Below, in pieces: positions 1-7,643 of a DNA stretch of 64,000 nucleotides. The notes under the pieces were generated by a model, which ran no database searches, was not told the DNA's origin, and worked only from the letters and a program-made list of their open reading frames with translations. The position numbers were made by a program, and so were the translations under genes. The first letter of the stretch is position 1; each line of letters begins with the position of its first letter. The stretch is taken from contig NZ_JAGPNM010000013.1 in assembly GCF_018831085.1 (NCBI RefSeq), positions 1 through 64,000 of the forward strand, written 5' to 3'. The stretch comes from Rheinheimera oceanensis (GTDB lineage: Bacteria; Pseudomonadota; Gammaproteobacteria; Enterobacterales; Alteromonadaceae).

Positions 1-75
1 GTTGCCACAAGCGGTTAACACCAGTGCGGCGACGCCCGCTAACATAAAAGTTCTGACCGTGTTTTTTCTGCTCAT
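1..75 (-). CDS. Lipoprotein, N-terminal part only
   Basis: Only the first 25 codons lie in the window; the gene continues past base 1. The peptide starts MSRKNTVRTFMLAGVAALVL and is followed by TACGN, so a basic n-region, a hydrophobic stretch and a lipobox (LTAC) are visible. It is therefore predicted to be acylated on the cysteine. I prefer the ATG at 75 to the in-frame ATG at 81, because a GAGG ribosome site sits about 8 bases before the former. The gene lies just downstream of the DoxX gene on the same strand and could be cotranscribed with it. The mature protein is not visible, so no function is proposed. Confidence 0.6.
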   Translation of the reverse strand, partial: MSRKNTVRTFMLAGVAALVLTACGN

Positions 76-100
76 GAGCATATCCTCTACATTTAGCTGG

Positions 101-613
101 TTAAATTGAAAACTTGAGTTTGCGATCGACAGAAAAAGCTCCACTACCGCGCACTGCGATATAAAGGGCAAGAAAACCCATCAGCGCCGGAAACTCAATA
201 CCGCGATCTATCCAGGGCCAGGTAGGGCCAAGTGCATAACAAATTCCGATCATTTGCACAGTAATAGCCAACGCAACCAGGCGTGACCACAAACCTATCG
301 CAAGCATGAGTGCACCGACGGTTTCGAGTAACATAACCAGAAATGCCAACTGCGGAGCAAAAGGTAGCCCCATCACATTCTGGATAAGATTGATGGAGCC
401 GGACATCGGGTCAGCCATGGAGCCATGGGAGGTTCCCAAAGCCTTTGGCAGGCCGTGGGTAAACATAACGATGCCAAAGACCAGCCGCAGTAATGCATAT
501 AAAGCAGGCTCCGATTTCATGTAAAAAATACCTAACGCTGGAAAAGCCAGTCGTTCATGAAAAGGCGGTTTATGCTTAGCATCGGTTGCCTGGTTGGCCT
601 GAGAATCTGTCAT
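101..613 (-). CDS. DoxX family membrane protein
   Basis: A 170-residue protein with about four hydrophobic segments, typical in length and pattern for DoxX-family integral membrane proteins. The segment ALLRLVFGIVMFTHGLPKAL resembles the DoxX first helix, with its conserved GxxxxxHG(x)nK pattern, and later helices contain FLVMLLETVGALMLAIGLW. DoxX proteins were named for a thiosulfate:quinone oxidoreductase subunit, but most bacterial members are uncharacterised or linked to redox stress. The start has a strong GGGGAG site 7 bases upstream. It is divergent from the LysR gene at 936, a common arrangement in which the regulator controls its neighbour; that control is inferred. Confidence 0.85.
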   Translation of the reverse strand: MTDSQANQATDAKHKPPFHERLAFPALGIFYMKSEPALYALLRLVFGIVMFTHGLPKALGTSHGSMADPMSGSINLIQNVMGLPFAPQLAFLVMLLETVGALMLAIGLWSRLVALAITVQMIGICYALGPTWPWIDRGIEFPALMGFLALYIAVRGSGAFSVDRKLKFSI

Positions 614-935
614 TATTATCTCCCCTTAAAATACAGATTTATCTTGATATAACCGTTAAGGTGATCTGTATGAACAACAGCACCATCATCCGCAATTTGA
701 CTTACTTAAAACTTACCAGTTGATTTTTATCTGTTTTCACTTCTGTAACTTTGCGAAATAGACTGCACCTCATCAGAACCCGCTGCTGATTGATGTGTCG
801 TAACATTTCTTTTGGTTTAGCTTTTTTGCTACTGCTTACCCGGGATACTGTAGAACGGTAGAATAACTGGATAAATGCACAAAAATTGGTAACATAATTC
901 AATAAAGATGAACAATCGGCGCAAAAGGCAGCTTA
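614..935. other. Divergent intergenic region between doxX and lysR genes
   Basis: About 320 bases without a credible gene. It must hold the promoters of the divergent DoxX and LysR genes. Short open frames here have no coding character. No clear LysR-type T-N11-A dyad could be singled out by eye. Confidence 0.5.
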
Positions 936-1841
936 ATGGACAGGTTCGACAGCTTAAAGCTGTACTGTAAAATTGTAGAGCTGGGCAGTTTTACTCAGGC
1001 TGCAGGTGTACTGCAAATCCCGCGCGCTACCGCGACTTATGCTATGCAACAACTGGAGCAGCGGCTAAATTGCCGCCTGCTGGAACGTACCACCCGACAA
1101 GTAAACCCGACACTGGACGGCCAGGCATTTTATCAGCGCTGCCTGCGTATTTTGGCTGAACTGGACGATGCCGAAGCCAGCCTGAGCACTGTTGCTGCTA
1201 ACCCGGCAGGCTTATTACGGTTAGGTTTACATGGGGTGCATGCTGCGCAGATTATTATTCCGCAGTTGCCTCAATTCAGGGCTATGTATCCGCAGTTGGA
1301 TATCAGCATCAGCACAGGTGACAGACTGGTAGATTTGGTGCGCGAAGGTATAGATCTGGTTGTGCGGATTGGCATGCCAAAAGACTCAACTTTAGTTGGT
1401 AAAAAGCTGGCGGTTTTGCCACAAATTGTCTGCGCCAGCCCGTCTTACTTGCAGCAATATGGGCTGCCAACACAACCGGAGCAACTAAGCCAGCATCAGG
1501 CGGTGGGCTTTTTTTCCAGTGATCACAATATCAGTTACCCGTTTAGCTTTCTGATCGATGGAGAAGAACAAAACTTCCCGGCCAAAGGCTGGTTATCGGT
1601 TAATGACGCCGAATCTTACACGGCGGCGGCATTAGCGGGCTGTGGCATTATTCAGGTACCGGGATTCCGTCTTAAACGTTATCTTGAATCCGGCGATCTG
1701 GTACAAATTTTAAGTGATGTGCCAAGCCCGGCTTTGCCTGTATATGTGCTGTATCCACAAAATAACCAGTTATCACCAAGGGTAAAAGTGTTTGTTGAGT
1801 GGGTAAGTGCATTATATAAAACAAGATTTTTATCTGATTAA
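936..1841 (+). CDS. LysR-family transcriptional regulator
   Basis: A 301-residue LysR-type regulator of normal family length. The N-terminal winged helix-turn-helix covers roughly residues 1-60 (FDSLKLYCKIVELGSFTQAA then ATATYAMQQLEQRLNCRLL and ERTTR), and the rest is the two-lobed LysR substrate-binding domain. The pattern of the effector domain (PAGLLRLGLHG, GIDLVVRIG, YTAAALAGCGIIQVPGF) is that of the CrgA/DmlR-like branch, many members of which control genes transcribed divergently from them. It points away from the DoxX gene. The effector cannot be read from the sequence. Confidence 0.9.
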   Translation: MDRFDSLKLYCKIVELGSFTQAAGVLQIPRATATYAMQQLEQRLNCRLLERTTRQVNPTLDGQAFYQRCLRILAELDDAEASLSTVAANPAGLLRLGLHGVHAAQIIIPQLPQFRAMYPQLDISISTGDRLVDLVREGIDLVVRIGMPKDSTLVGKKLAVLPQIVCASPSYLQQYGLPTQPEQLSQHQAVGFFSSDHNISYPFSFLIDGEEQNFPAKGWLSVNDAESYTAAALAGCGIIQVPGFRLKRYLESGDLVQILSDVPSPALPVYVLYPQNNQLSPRVKVFVEWVSALYKTRFLSD

Positions 1842-1866
1842 TACGTTAAACGTTAAAATTTAACCT

Positions 1867-1935
1867 CTTAGCTGCGCACAGTGCTGGCCGGTCAGGCTTT
1901 ATTGACCCCGGCAGGTTGAAACAGTGGCAGCTAAG
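1867..1935. repeat. Imperfect long inverted repeat after the LysR gene
   Basis: Outer arms CTTAGCTGC (1867-1875) and GCAGCTAAG (1927-1935) are perfectly complementary. Inside them GCCGGTCA pairs with TGACC(CC)GGC. The whole 69-base block could fold as a branched hairpin between the convergent LysR and Rid-family genes. It lacks a terminal U-tract, so it is not a classic terminator. It may be a REP-like element, a relic, or a bidirectional transcription end. Confidence 0.5.
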
Positions 1936-1960
1936 AAGTGACTTATTGACAGATATAAGC

Positions 1961-2359
1961 TCAGCTTGTTGCCGGGATCCGGGCAATCACCTTGATTTCA
2001 AAGTCAAAGCCTGCCAACCAGTTCACGCCAATTGCGGTCCAGTTTGGGTATGGCGCTGAAGGAAATATCTTTTGTTTGATTGCCAGAATCGTATCAAACT
2101 GGTTCTGCGGATCGGTGTGAAATGTTGTTACATCGACAATATCATTGAGTGTGCACCCTGCAGCTTTTAAGGTGGCTTGCAGGTTAGCAAACGCCAATTC
2201 AACCTGAAGTGCAAAATCAGGTTCTGGTTTGCCATCGGGCAGGCTGCCTACTTGCCCTGAGACAAATAGCAAATCGCCGGATTTAATTGCGGCTGAGTAA
2301 GCATGTTGTTCGTAAAGAGCATGTCTGCCCTCAGGAGTGATGATTTCACGTTTAGTCAT
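1961..2359 (-). CDS. Rid-family (YjgF/UK114) protein
   Basis: A 132-residue protein of the small trimeric Rid superfamily (SAAIKSGDLLFVSGQVGSLP; AFANLQATLKAAGCTLNDIV). Classic RidA hydrolyses reactive enamine/imine intermediates from PLP enzymes and needs an arginine before the final IEIEAIA-like strand. Here the corresponding stretch reads NWLAGFDFEIKVIARIP and that arginine is not apparent, so this may belong to a Rid subgroup without classical imine deaminase activity. I start it at the ATG at 2359, which has AGAGG 7 bases upstream, and not at the longer in-frame start at 2377. It is divergent from the tetR gene at 2508. Confidence 0.85.
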   Translation of the reverse strand: MTKREIITPEGRHALYEQHAYSAAIKSGDLLFVSGQVGSLPDGKPEPDFALQVELAFANLQATLKAAGCTLNDIVDVTTFHTDPQNQFDTILAIKQKIFPSAPYPNWTAIGVNWLAGFDFEIKVIARIPATS

Positions 2360-2431
2360 TTTGTAACCTCTGTACATTGATATTTGTAGACTGTGCTATG
2401 CGCCGTGCATAAAAATAATTTAATATACACA

Positions 2432-2492
2432 TCGTATGTATGGTATTTCACATTCGTCTCGTATGTCAATTTAATTTATACGCTTCGTATGT
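2432..2492. promoter_or_regulatory. Operator region with three TCGTATGT repeats and an ATACG-CTT-CGTAT palindrome
   Basis: In the divergent promoter region of the Rid-family gene and tetR, the octamer TCGTATGT occurs at 2432-2439, 2459-2466 and 2485-2492, spaced 26-27 bases apart (about 2.5 helical turns). The last copy is part of a perfect 5-3-5 palindrome, ATACG-CTT-CGTAT, at 2478-2490. This is the likely binding region of the TetR protein encoded at 2508. Assignment is by position and symmetry only. Confidence 0.6.
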
Positions 2493-2507
2493 CAAAGTGG
2501 GGTTACG

Positions 2508-3089
2508 ATGAATCAACGTTTGAAATCAATGGCTGAAAACCGGGCAAAACTGATCTCAGCCGCTCGAAAAGCTTTTGCAGAAAAAGGCTATGCAGCCTCA
2601 TCAATGGATGATTTAACCGCCGATGTTGGCCTGACACGCGGTGCGCTTTATCACAACTTCGGCGACAAACGCGGATTGTTGGCGGCAGTTGTTGAGCAAA
2701 TCGACTTAGAAATGGCGGCTCATGCTCAAAGAGCCCGGGCAAAGGCGGGTGATGGTTGGCAGGGGCTTCTGGCTGAAGGTGCAGCTTATATCGAGCTTGC
2801 TCTTGACCCTGAGGTACAGCGCATAGTGTTGCTGGATGGCCCGGCAGTTTTGGGCGATCCATCACAGTGGCCAAGTCAGAGTAGTTGTCTGGAGTCAACA
2901 AAGCTGATTGTTGAAAGGTTAATTGCTGAGGGAACATTAAAACAAATTGATGCTGAAGCTGCGGCGCGTTTGCTCAATGGTGCGGCGCTTAATGCCGCAC
3001 TCTGGGTTGCAGCAAGTGCAGCCCCGCAGAACGTGCTACCAAAAGCTCTTGCAGCGTTTTCTGCGCTGGCGACAGGGCTACTTAAATAA
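2508..3089 (+). CDS. TetR/AcrR-family regulator
   Basis: A 193-residue one-component regulator. Residues about 10-55 form the TetR helix-turn-helix (KLISAARKAFAEKGYAASSM and GLTRGALYHNFGDKRGLLAA); the remainder is a TetR ligand-binding domain with AEGAAYIELALDPEVQRIVL. TetR proteins usually repress a neighbouring gene and themselves and are released by a small ligand. The gene is divergent from the Rid-family gene, and repeated TCGTATGT motifs lie between them. The likely target is therefore the Rid-family gene plus autoregulation; the ligand is unknown. Confidence 0.9.
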   Translation: MNQRLKSMAENRAKLISAARKAFAEKGYAASSMDDLTADVGLTRGALYHNFGDKRGLLAAVVEQIDLEMAAHAQRARAKAGDGWQGLLAEGAAYIELALDPEVQRIVLLDGPAVLGDPSQWPSQSSCLESTKLIVERLIAEGTLKQIDAEAAARLLNGAALNAALWVAASAAPQNVLPKALAAFSALATGLLK

Positions 3090-3095
3090 ACAACA

Positions 3096-3205
3096 CTATT
3101 GCTGTTGCAACCACTCTCTGGGGCTGGCGCCGGTTTTACACCTGAAAGCCCGCGCCAGTGCGGACGGGGCTTTAGTAGCCCACCTCATGTTGGCGATAAG
3201 GTAGA
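3096..3205 (-). pseudogene. Relic of an AraC-family regulator C-terminus
   Basis: Read on the minus strand, the DNA encodes APSALARAFRCKTGASPREW then LQQQ and a stop. This matches the last recognition helix and tail of AraC/XylS regulators (consensus like SPSALSRAFRRxFGxSPREW). Just upstream another frame reads VGY-stop-SP, so the join SPSAL has been broken by a one-base shift and a stop codon. No N-terminal part is present. It is a decayed fragment about 35 codons long, squeezed between the tetR gene and the NAD(P)-binding protein gene. Confidence 0.65.
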
Positions 3206-3215
3206 ACAATGTCAT

Positions 3216-3869
3216 TCAGTTGGAAGAAATGGTTCTAACCGCCTTTGATATCGGTGTACTTCCCTCAGTCAGTTCAAGGATCTTTCGGCTTACTGCGGGG
3301 GTGTGGATTAGCTCTGCGAGCGTTGCCGCAACATCGTCACGGCGAACCTCAGTATGAATTTGTGCGACACCAAGGCTAATCGTTCCTGTGCCGGGATCGT
3401 TTTTCAGGGCGGATGGACGCAAAATAACCCAGTCCAGGTCGCTTTTTGAGAGCGCGATGTCGGCCTGTTTTTTCACCATGATGTAATGTTCAAAGCCTTC
3501 ATCCATATGTCTTTCACGCCATGCCTCCGGGAATACCGAAACAAGAAGGAAGCGCTTGATGCCCGCCAACTTGGCAGCCGCAATTGACTTGGTAACGCCT
3601 TCGCCGTCAATCGCTTTGGTCATCGCATGACTATCGCCACCAGCGCCTGCGCTGAAAACAATAGCATCACTTCCGCGCATGGCGTCAGCCAACTGCTGTG
3701 GCTCAATGCTCACAAGATCACCTAAGCTGGCTGTTACACCAATGCTATTAAGTGCCTTAGTCTGGTTTGGGCTTCTGTAGAGGCCATGAACTTCATCACC
3801 ACCTAGCTTAAGGATACGTGCCAGACGAAATCCTACCTCGCCGGTAATTCCAACAATAAAAATCTTCAT
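3216..3869 (-). CDS. NAD(P)-binding atypical SDR (NmrA/YwnB-like)
   Basis: A 217-residue Rossmann-fold protein of the NAD(P)H-binding atypical short-chain dehydrogenase group. The dinucleotide motif GITGEVG (GxxGxxG, residues 7-13) follows the first strand MKIFIV. Later landmarks are VFSAGAGGD, KRFLLVSVFP and DWVILRPSAL, typical of this group; a classical YxxxK catalytic pair is not evident, as is usual for these proteins. Members act as flavin/biliverdin-type reductases or redox sensors, but substrate cannot be deduced. It is the downstream member of a run of same-strand oxidoreductase genes. Confidence 0.85.
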   Translation of the reverse strand: MKIFIVGITGEVGFRLARILKLGGDEVHGLYRSPNQTKALNSIGVTASLGDLVSIEPQQLADAMRGSDAIVFSAGAGGDSHAMTKAIDGEGVTKSIAAAKLAGIKRFLLVSVFPEAWRERHMDEGFEHYIMVKKQADIALSKSDLDWVILRPSALKNDPGTGTISLGVAQIHTEVRRDDVAATLAELIHTPAVSRKILELTEGSTPISKAVRTISSN

Positions 3870-3954
3870 CTTAGTTTCTCCTTACCAACCCCTTATTGCC
3901 GGCAGTTAAGCACTTGAACGTCAAGCGCATAACGCCGGATACACCGCTGGTTAA

Positions 3955-4695
3955 TCAGAACTCTTGTTTAGTCGGACGCAACACAATTTCATTGATATCG
4001 ACATCGGCCGGTTGCTCAATGGCAAATGCAATGGCGCGTGCCACTGAATTAGCCGGAATAGCGTCTTTGTAAAAATTCAACACGGTTTCAGCGGCAGTGC
4101 CGGAAGTGCTGTATTTAAGATCGCTGTCAACTGCGCCAGGCTGAATAGAGGTGACGCGGATTTTCTCGCCGATTTCCTGCCGTAGCCCGTCAGAGATGGC
4201 ACGAACCGCAAATTTGGTACCCGAATACACAGTGCCGCCGGGTGCGAAAACCTTGATACCGGCTACTGAGCTCAGGTTAATAATATGGCCACTTTCTTGT
4301 GCCATAAAACGCGGCAGCACGGCTGCGATGCCATACAATGTGCCTTTAAGGTTTACATCGATCATGGCATCCCACTCGTCGGTATTGACTTCGGCCATGG
4401 GACGGATCGGCATCAAGCCGGCGTTATTGATAAGAACGTCAATCTTGCCAAAATCGGCAACCACAGCGGCCACAGTCGCTTCTACCTGTGCTTTGTTTGT
4501 TACGTCAAGCTCATAGGCCCCGGCAGTACCACCATTGGCGTTAATATCGCTAACCACTTCATCAAGTTTAGTTTTACGTCGTGCTGCTACCGCCACTTTC
4601 GCGCCGCGGGAAGCAAGAAAGCGTGCAGTTTCAGCGCCCAGGCCAGTGCTGCCGCCGGTTATCAGGATAACTTTGTTTTCAATACCGTTGCTCAT
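3955..4695 (-). CDS. Classical SDR oxidoreductase
   Basis: A 246-residue classical short-chain dehydrogenase/reductase. The cofactor motif TGGSTGLG (TGxxxGxG) is at residues 14-21, the NNAG motif is present (INNAGLMP), and the catalytic Ser-Tyr-Lys set is seen in NLSSVAG and YSGTK. The C-terminus (IEQPADVDINEIVLRPTKQE) matches the subgroup of NADP-dependent serine/YdfG-like oxidoreductases. It probably reduces small aldehydes, ketones or hydroxy acids in the cytosol. It lies 85 bases upstream of the NmrA-like gene on the same strand and may form an operon with it. Confidence 0.9.
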   Translation of the reverse strand: MSNGIENKVILITGGSTGLGAETARFLASRGAKVAVAARRKTKLDEVVSDINANGGTAGAYELDVTNKAQVEATVAAVVADFGKIDVLINNAGLMPIRPMAEVNTDEWDAMIDVNLKGTLYGIAAVLPRFMAQESGHIINLSSVAGIKVFAPGGTVYSGTKFAVRAISDGLRQEIGEKIRVTSIQPGAVDSDLKYSTSGTAAETVLNFYKDAIPANSVARAIAFAIEQPADVDINEIVLRPTKQEF

Positions 4696-4747
4696 AAAAT
4701 CGCCTTTTAGTAGTGGGGTGATGTCTTGGAATTTATCAATGAGTCGT

Positions 4748-4795
4748 CCTCGATCCCCTGTTGCGAGCTACGGTAGCTCATGGCAGGGGACGAGG
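4748..4795. repeat. 48-base near-perfect hairpin between two oxidoreductase-block genes
   Basis: CCTCG(A)TCCCCTG at 4748-4760 pairs with CAGGGGACGAGG at 4784-4795, and an inner perfect stem GAGCTAC-G-GTAGCTC occupies 4765-479. The result is one long, nearly continuous hairpin in the 125-base gap between the 3' end of the DJ-1 gene and the 5' end of the SDR gene, both on the minus strand. There is no U-tract, so it is more likely a REP-like or mRNA-stabilising or attenuating structure than a simple terminator. Confidence 0.7.
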
Positions 4796-4820
4796 GTGAC
4801 TGCTGGTAAAAAGCACTTAA

Positions 4821-5510
4821 TTATTTCGTGCTATTACCTAATTGTGCGATTAACGCCTCAGCGGCAGGTGCTGATGATGCCGGGTTCTGGCCAGTGATTA
4901 ACAGGCCATCGCTAACAACATAAGGAGCCCAATCTTCGCCCTTCAGGAAGATGCCGCCTTTGGCGGTAAAGTCATCTTCAATCAGAAATGGCACCACGTC
5001 AGTTAAACCGACAGCCGCTTCTTCACTGTTGGTAAATCCGGTGACTTTTTTACCTTCAACCAGCGGACGTCCATCAGCTGTTTTGACGTGGCGCAGCACG
5101 CCAGGTGCATGACATACCAAAGCAACAGGTTTGGCCGCGGCAAAGAAAGACTGGATCAAAGCAATTGAGTGTTTGTCTTCAGCCAGATCCCACAACGGGC
5201 CGTGCCCACCCGGATAGAATACTGTGTCGAAGTCAGCCTGCGACACGCTGTCCAGCCGCACGGTGCTGGCAAGTTGGGCCAGAGCATCAGCATCTGCTTC
5301 AAAACGACGGGTCAGTTCGGTCTGAAAGGCCGGTTCGTTACTTTTGGGATCAAGTGGCGGCTGGCCACCTTTAGGTGATGCTAATACGATCTCGGCTCCG
5401 GCATCCTTGAAGGTGTAGTAGGGAGCAGCCAGCTCTTCAAGCCAAAAGCCTGTTTTGCGGCCGGTATTACCCAGTTGGTCGTGTGAAGTTAAAACCATTA
5501 ATACTTTCAT
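4821..5510 (-). CDS. DJ-1/PfpI superfamily protein (type 1 glutamine amidotransferase-like)
   Basis: A 229-residue protein of the DJ-1/ThiJ/PfpI superfamily. The nucleophile elbow is LVCHAPGVLR with the conserved cysteine, and the family features GFWLEELAAPYYTFKDAGAE and DTVFYPGGHGPLWDL are clear. Relatives such as Hsp31-like proteins act as glyoxalase III, holdases or deglycase-like stress proteins, so a role in detoxifying reactive carbonyls fits. It sits in a block with an aldehyde dehydrogenase and an old yellow enzyme. A copy of the TAGAC-type dyad (5551-5565) lies about 40 bases upstream of its start, linking it to the TetR encoded next door. Confidence 0.88.
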   Translation of the reverse strand: MKVLMVLTSHDQLGNTGRKTGFWLEELAAPYYTFKDAGAEIVLASPKGGQPPLDPKSNEPAFQTELTRRFEADADALAQLASTVRLDSVSQADFDTVFYPGGHGPLWDLAEDKHSIALIQSFFAAAKPVALVCHAPGVLRHVKTADGRPLVEGKKVTGFTNSEEAAVGLTDVVPFLIEDDFTAKGGIFLKGEDWAPYVVSDGLLITGQNPASSAPAAEALIAQLGNSTK

Positions 5511-5550
5511 GTTGTGTCTCCAGTTTGCTAGTTAAGTAAAATATCTATAT

Positions 5551-5565
5551 TAGACCGGTCGTATT
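5551..5565. promoter_or_regulatory. Candidate TetR operator, partly degenerate copy
   Basis: TAGACCGGTCGTATT matches the repeated dyad TAGAC-N5-GTCTA seen at 6249, 10492 and 10517 except in its right half. It lies in the promoter region of the DJ-1 gene (start at 5510). Confidence 0.55.
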
Positions 5566-5623
5566 TTAATTTGGTTCAAAAAAACACTTCAAACGAAGTG
5601 ATTTTTTTAAAACCTTTCCCCGG

Positions 5624-6205
5624 TCAGGTGGAAAGGTTAAGAACCTGGCGAGTTGTCCGCATGGCCGTCTCAAAAGGTTGCTTGGTGCGCACAATTTTTA
5701 CCATAACGCTAGCGCCAAGCCACAACTGATACAGGCTTTGTGCTGTGCTATAGGGATCACCGTCGATTGAAAGTGAACCTTCTTTCATACCTGTTTCAAT
5801 CGCTTTGGCCAAACGCTCGATAATTCCGGCGGTGCCGCGTTTGAGCGCCAATCGCATCGCTTCTGATAAATCAGCGACTTCTGCACCTAGTTTGACCGCA
5901 AGGCATTTGCCCTGACAGTCGAAGGAAACCTGGTTATCTTGCCAGTCCTGCCAATAATTCATCAGCCGTTCTGCCATTGTCTGCGCAGGCTGATTGAGTG
6001 TCCGGTCAAGCTCGGCAAGATACTCCTCAAAATAGCTTTCCAGCATCGCTTCTCCGAAGGCTTCCTTTGAACCAAAGTAATGGTAAAAAGAGCCTTTCGG
6101 CACGCCAGCCGTCGCCAGTATTTCATTTAAACCAACACCCGAGAAACCTTTGCCAGCGATAATACGTTGGCCTGTAGCAAGGATGTTTTCACGTACATCA
6201 GACAT
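5624..6205 (-). CDS. TetR/AcrR-family regulator of the electrophile block
   Basis: A 193-residue TetR protein. The helix-turn-helix is at about residues 8-52 (ILATGQRIIAGKGFSGVGLN and GVPKGSFYHYFGSKEAFGEA); the ligand domain contains a cysteine in SFDCQGKCLAVKLGAEVADL, as found in NemR-like regulators that sense electrophiles through cysteines. NemR controls nemA, an old yellow enzyme, and gloA in E. coli; here an old yellow enzyme, an aldehyde dehydrogenase and a DJ-1 protein are close by. A dyad TAGAC-AAGTC-GTCTA lies 44 bases upstream of the start, so autoregulation is likely. Redox or aldehyde sensing is inferred. Confidence 0.88.
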   Translation of the reverse strand: MSDVRENILATGQRIIAGKGFSGVGLNEILATAGVPKGSFYHYFGSKEAFGEAMLESYFEEYLAELDRTLNQPAQTMAERLMNYWQDWQDNQVSFDCQGKCLAVKLGAEVADLSEAMRLALKRGTAGIIERLAKAIETGMKEGSLSIDGDPYSTAQSLYQLWLGASVMVKIVRTKQPFETAMRTTRQVLNLST

Positions 6206-6248
6206 GTTGTGTAGCTCCAGTGTTCATGTGCGTTACTTTAACTCAAAA

Positions 6249-6263
6249 TAGACAAGTCGTCTA
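6249..6263. promoter_or_regulatory. Candidate autoregulatory TetR operator
   Basis: The dyad TAGAC-AAGTC-GTCTA lies just upstream of the tetR gene that starts at 6205. It is the same 15-bp element as those at 10492 and 10517, differing only at one spacer base. Confidence 0.75.
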
Positions 6264-6317
6264 GTAATTGTTTTAAATAATTTAAACTTCCTGCACAGGC
6301 TTAGTTCTATCTGCACT

Positions 6318-7556
6318 TTAGGGTGAAATCAATACCTTATTATTGCGGTTAGGTTTAAGAAAAGGTGTAACGAGCAACATTACCGCACCTATAACTACCA
6401 GCACCCACAACGATAGATGAAAACTGTCGCCTATGTCCCGTAAAAATCCAACTAACAAAGGGCCTACAGCGGCCACTATATAACTGGGTAGCATAACAAA
6501 AGCACTCCAGGCACCCGCTTCCTCGGGAGTAGAGGCATTATCCAGCGGCAGCGTCATCGCCAGGGTGAAAGCACCGCCTGTGCCAAATGCTGCCAGCGGA
6601 ACCCATAACATGGGTAAGGTGTTAGGTGCAACGGCTATAGCGAGGCTGCCCAGCAGAGCAATACCGGCACTCACAGCCAAAACTATACGCCGATCATCGT
6701 TTCGGCTGATAAAGCCAAACAGTGGGGTGGCCACCATAAAGCCCAGGGTATAGCCTGCTAAAATCATGCCCGCTGCGGTTGGCGTGTTACCAAGTTCTAT
6801 ATATATCGGCGCAAGCCAGGCGATCATGGCGTAAAACACCAAATTGTTACAAGCAAAAAACAGCGCAATCAGCCAGGCAGTCGGGTTGCGTAAAGGCAGA
6901 CGAGGTGCCGCAGACAAGGCTCCGGATGCACGTTTCTGACGCCCGTTACGCTCAATAAAAAGCCAGGCACCGATAGCTAATGCAACGGGTAGTACCCAGA
7001 ATCCGGCAGCCCAACGCCAATTTTCCGCAGCTTCAGCCAAAGGGCCGGTAGAAGCAGCTGCCAGGGTGCTGCCCAGTGCTATGGATGTTGTATAAAGTCC
7101 CATAAATATAGCAACTTTGGTCGGAAAACGGGCTTTGACATAACCGGATAACAAAGTGCCGGCTATAGCAATACCTGCTCCTACGCCGGCAGTTGCGAAG
7201 AACAACTGTCCGATTGATCCGACTAAGGTTCTCAAGCCAATCGAAGCGCCCAGCACCAGCAGTGCTGCCAGAATGACACGGTCGCGACCAAAGCGATGAG
7301 CTAGCCAGGGCGCGGGTATAGCCAAAGCTCCCATCAGCAAGGTTGGGATACTGGTTAACAGCGCGGCTTGAATATAGCTTAACCCCAGCTCCTGTATTAT
7401 TTCCGGTAGTAAGGGGCCAATAGAGACAATACCCGGGCGCAGCGTTAGCGCCACCAGTACAATACATAAAACGGCTATTGCAATAGATGGCCCCTTAGTT
7501 TCTTCAGGTAATGGGGTTACCGCCGTTTGGGGTAAGGTTTTGCACTGCACTAACAT
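6318..7556 (-). CDS. MFS transporter, CynX/NimT-like
   Basis: A 12-helix major facilitator, about 412 residues. The N-terminal region ALTLRPGIVSIGPLLPEIIQ and the LAHRFGRDRVI loop between helices 2 and 3 match the CynX/NimT branch (cyanate and 2-nitroimidazole transporters). Start is set at the ATG at 7556, which has GGAG 8 bases upstream; the longer frame would begin at a TTG at 7604 without support. It follows the old yellow enzyme gene by about 90 bases on the same strand, so it may export a substrate or product of that pathway. The substrate is unknown. Confidence 0.85.
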   Translation of the reverse strand: MLVQCKTLPQTAVTPLPEETKGPSIAIAVLCIVLVALTLRPGIVSIGPLLPEIIQELGLSYIQAALLTSIPTLLMGALAIPAPWLAHRFGRDRVILAALLVLGASIGLRTLVGSIGQLFFATAGVGAGIAIAGTLLSGYVKARFPTKVAIFMGLYTTSIALGSTLAAASTGPLAEAAENWRWAAGFWVLPVALAIGAWLFIERNGRQKRASGALSAAPRLPLRNPTAWLIALFFACNNLVFYAMIAWLAPIYIELGNTPTAAGMILAGYTLGFMVATPLFGFISRNDDRRIVLAVSAGIALLGSLAIAVAPNTLPMLWVPLAAFGTGGAFTLAMTLPLDNASTPEEAGAWSAFVMLPSYIVAAVGPLLVGFLRDIGDSFHLSLWVLVVIGAVMLLVTPFLKPNRNNKVLISP

Positions 7557-7643
7557 ACTCAATTCTCCAATCAGTTGTGTGCTACACGGGCGTCGCGCTT
7601 TCAATTGCTATTGATAAAGCGCGGTTATGCCTGGTAGCTTGTG

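Noticed and set aside
702-902. 66-codon minus-strand open frame upstream of the DoxX gene
   Set aside because: Low-quality composition, no ribosome site and no family resemblance; it lies in a divergent promoter region.
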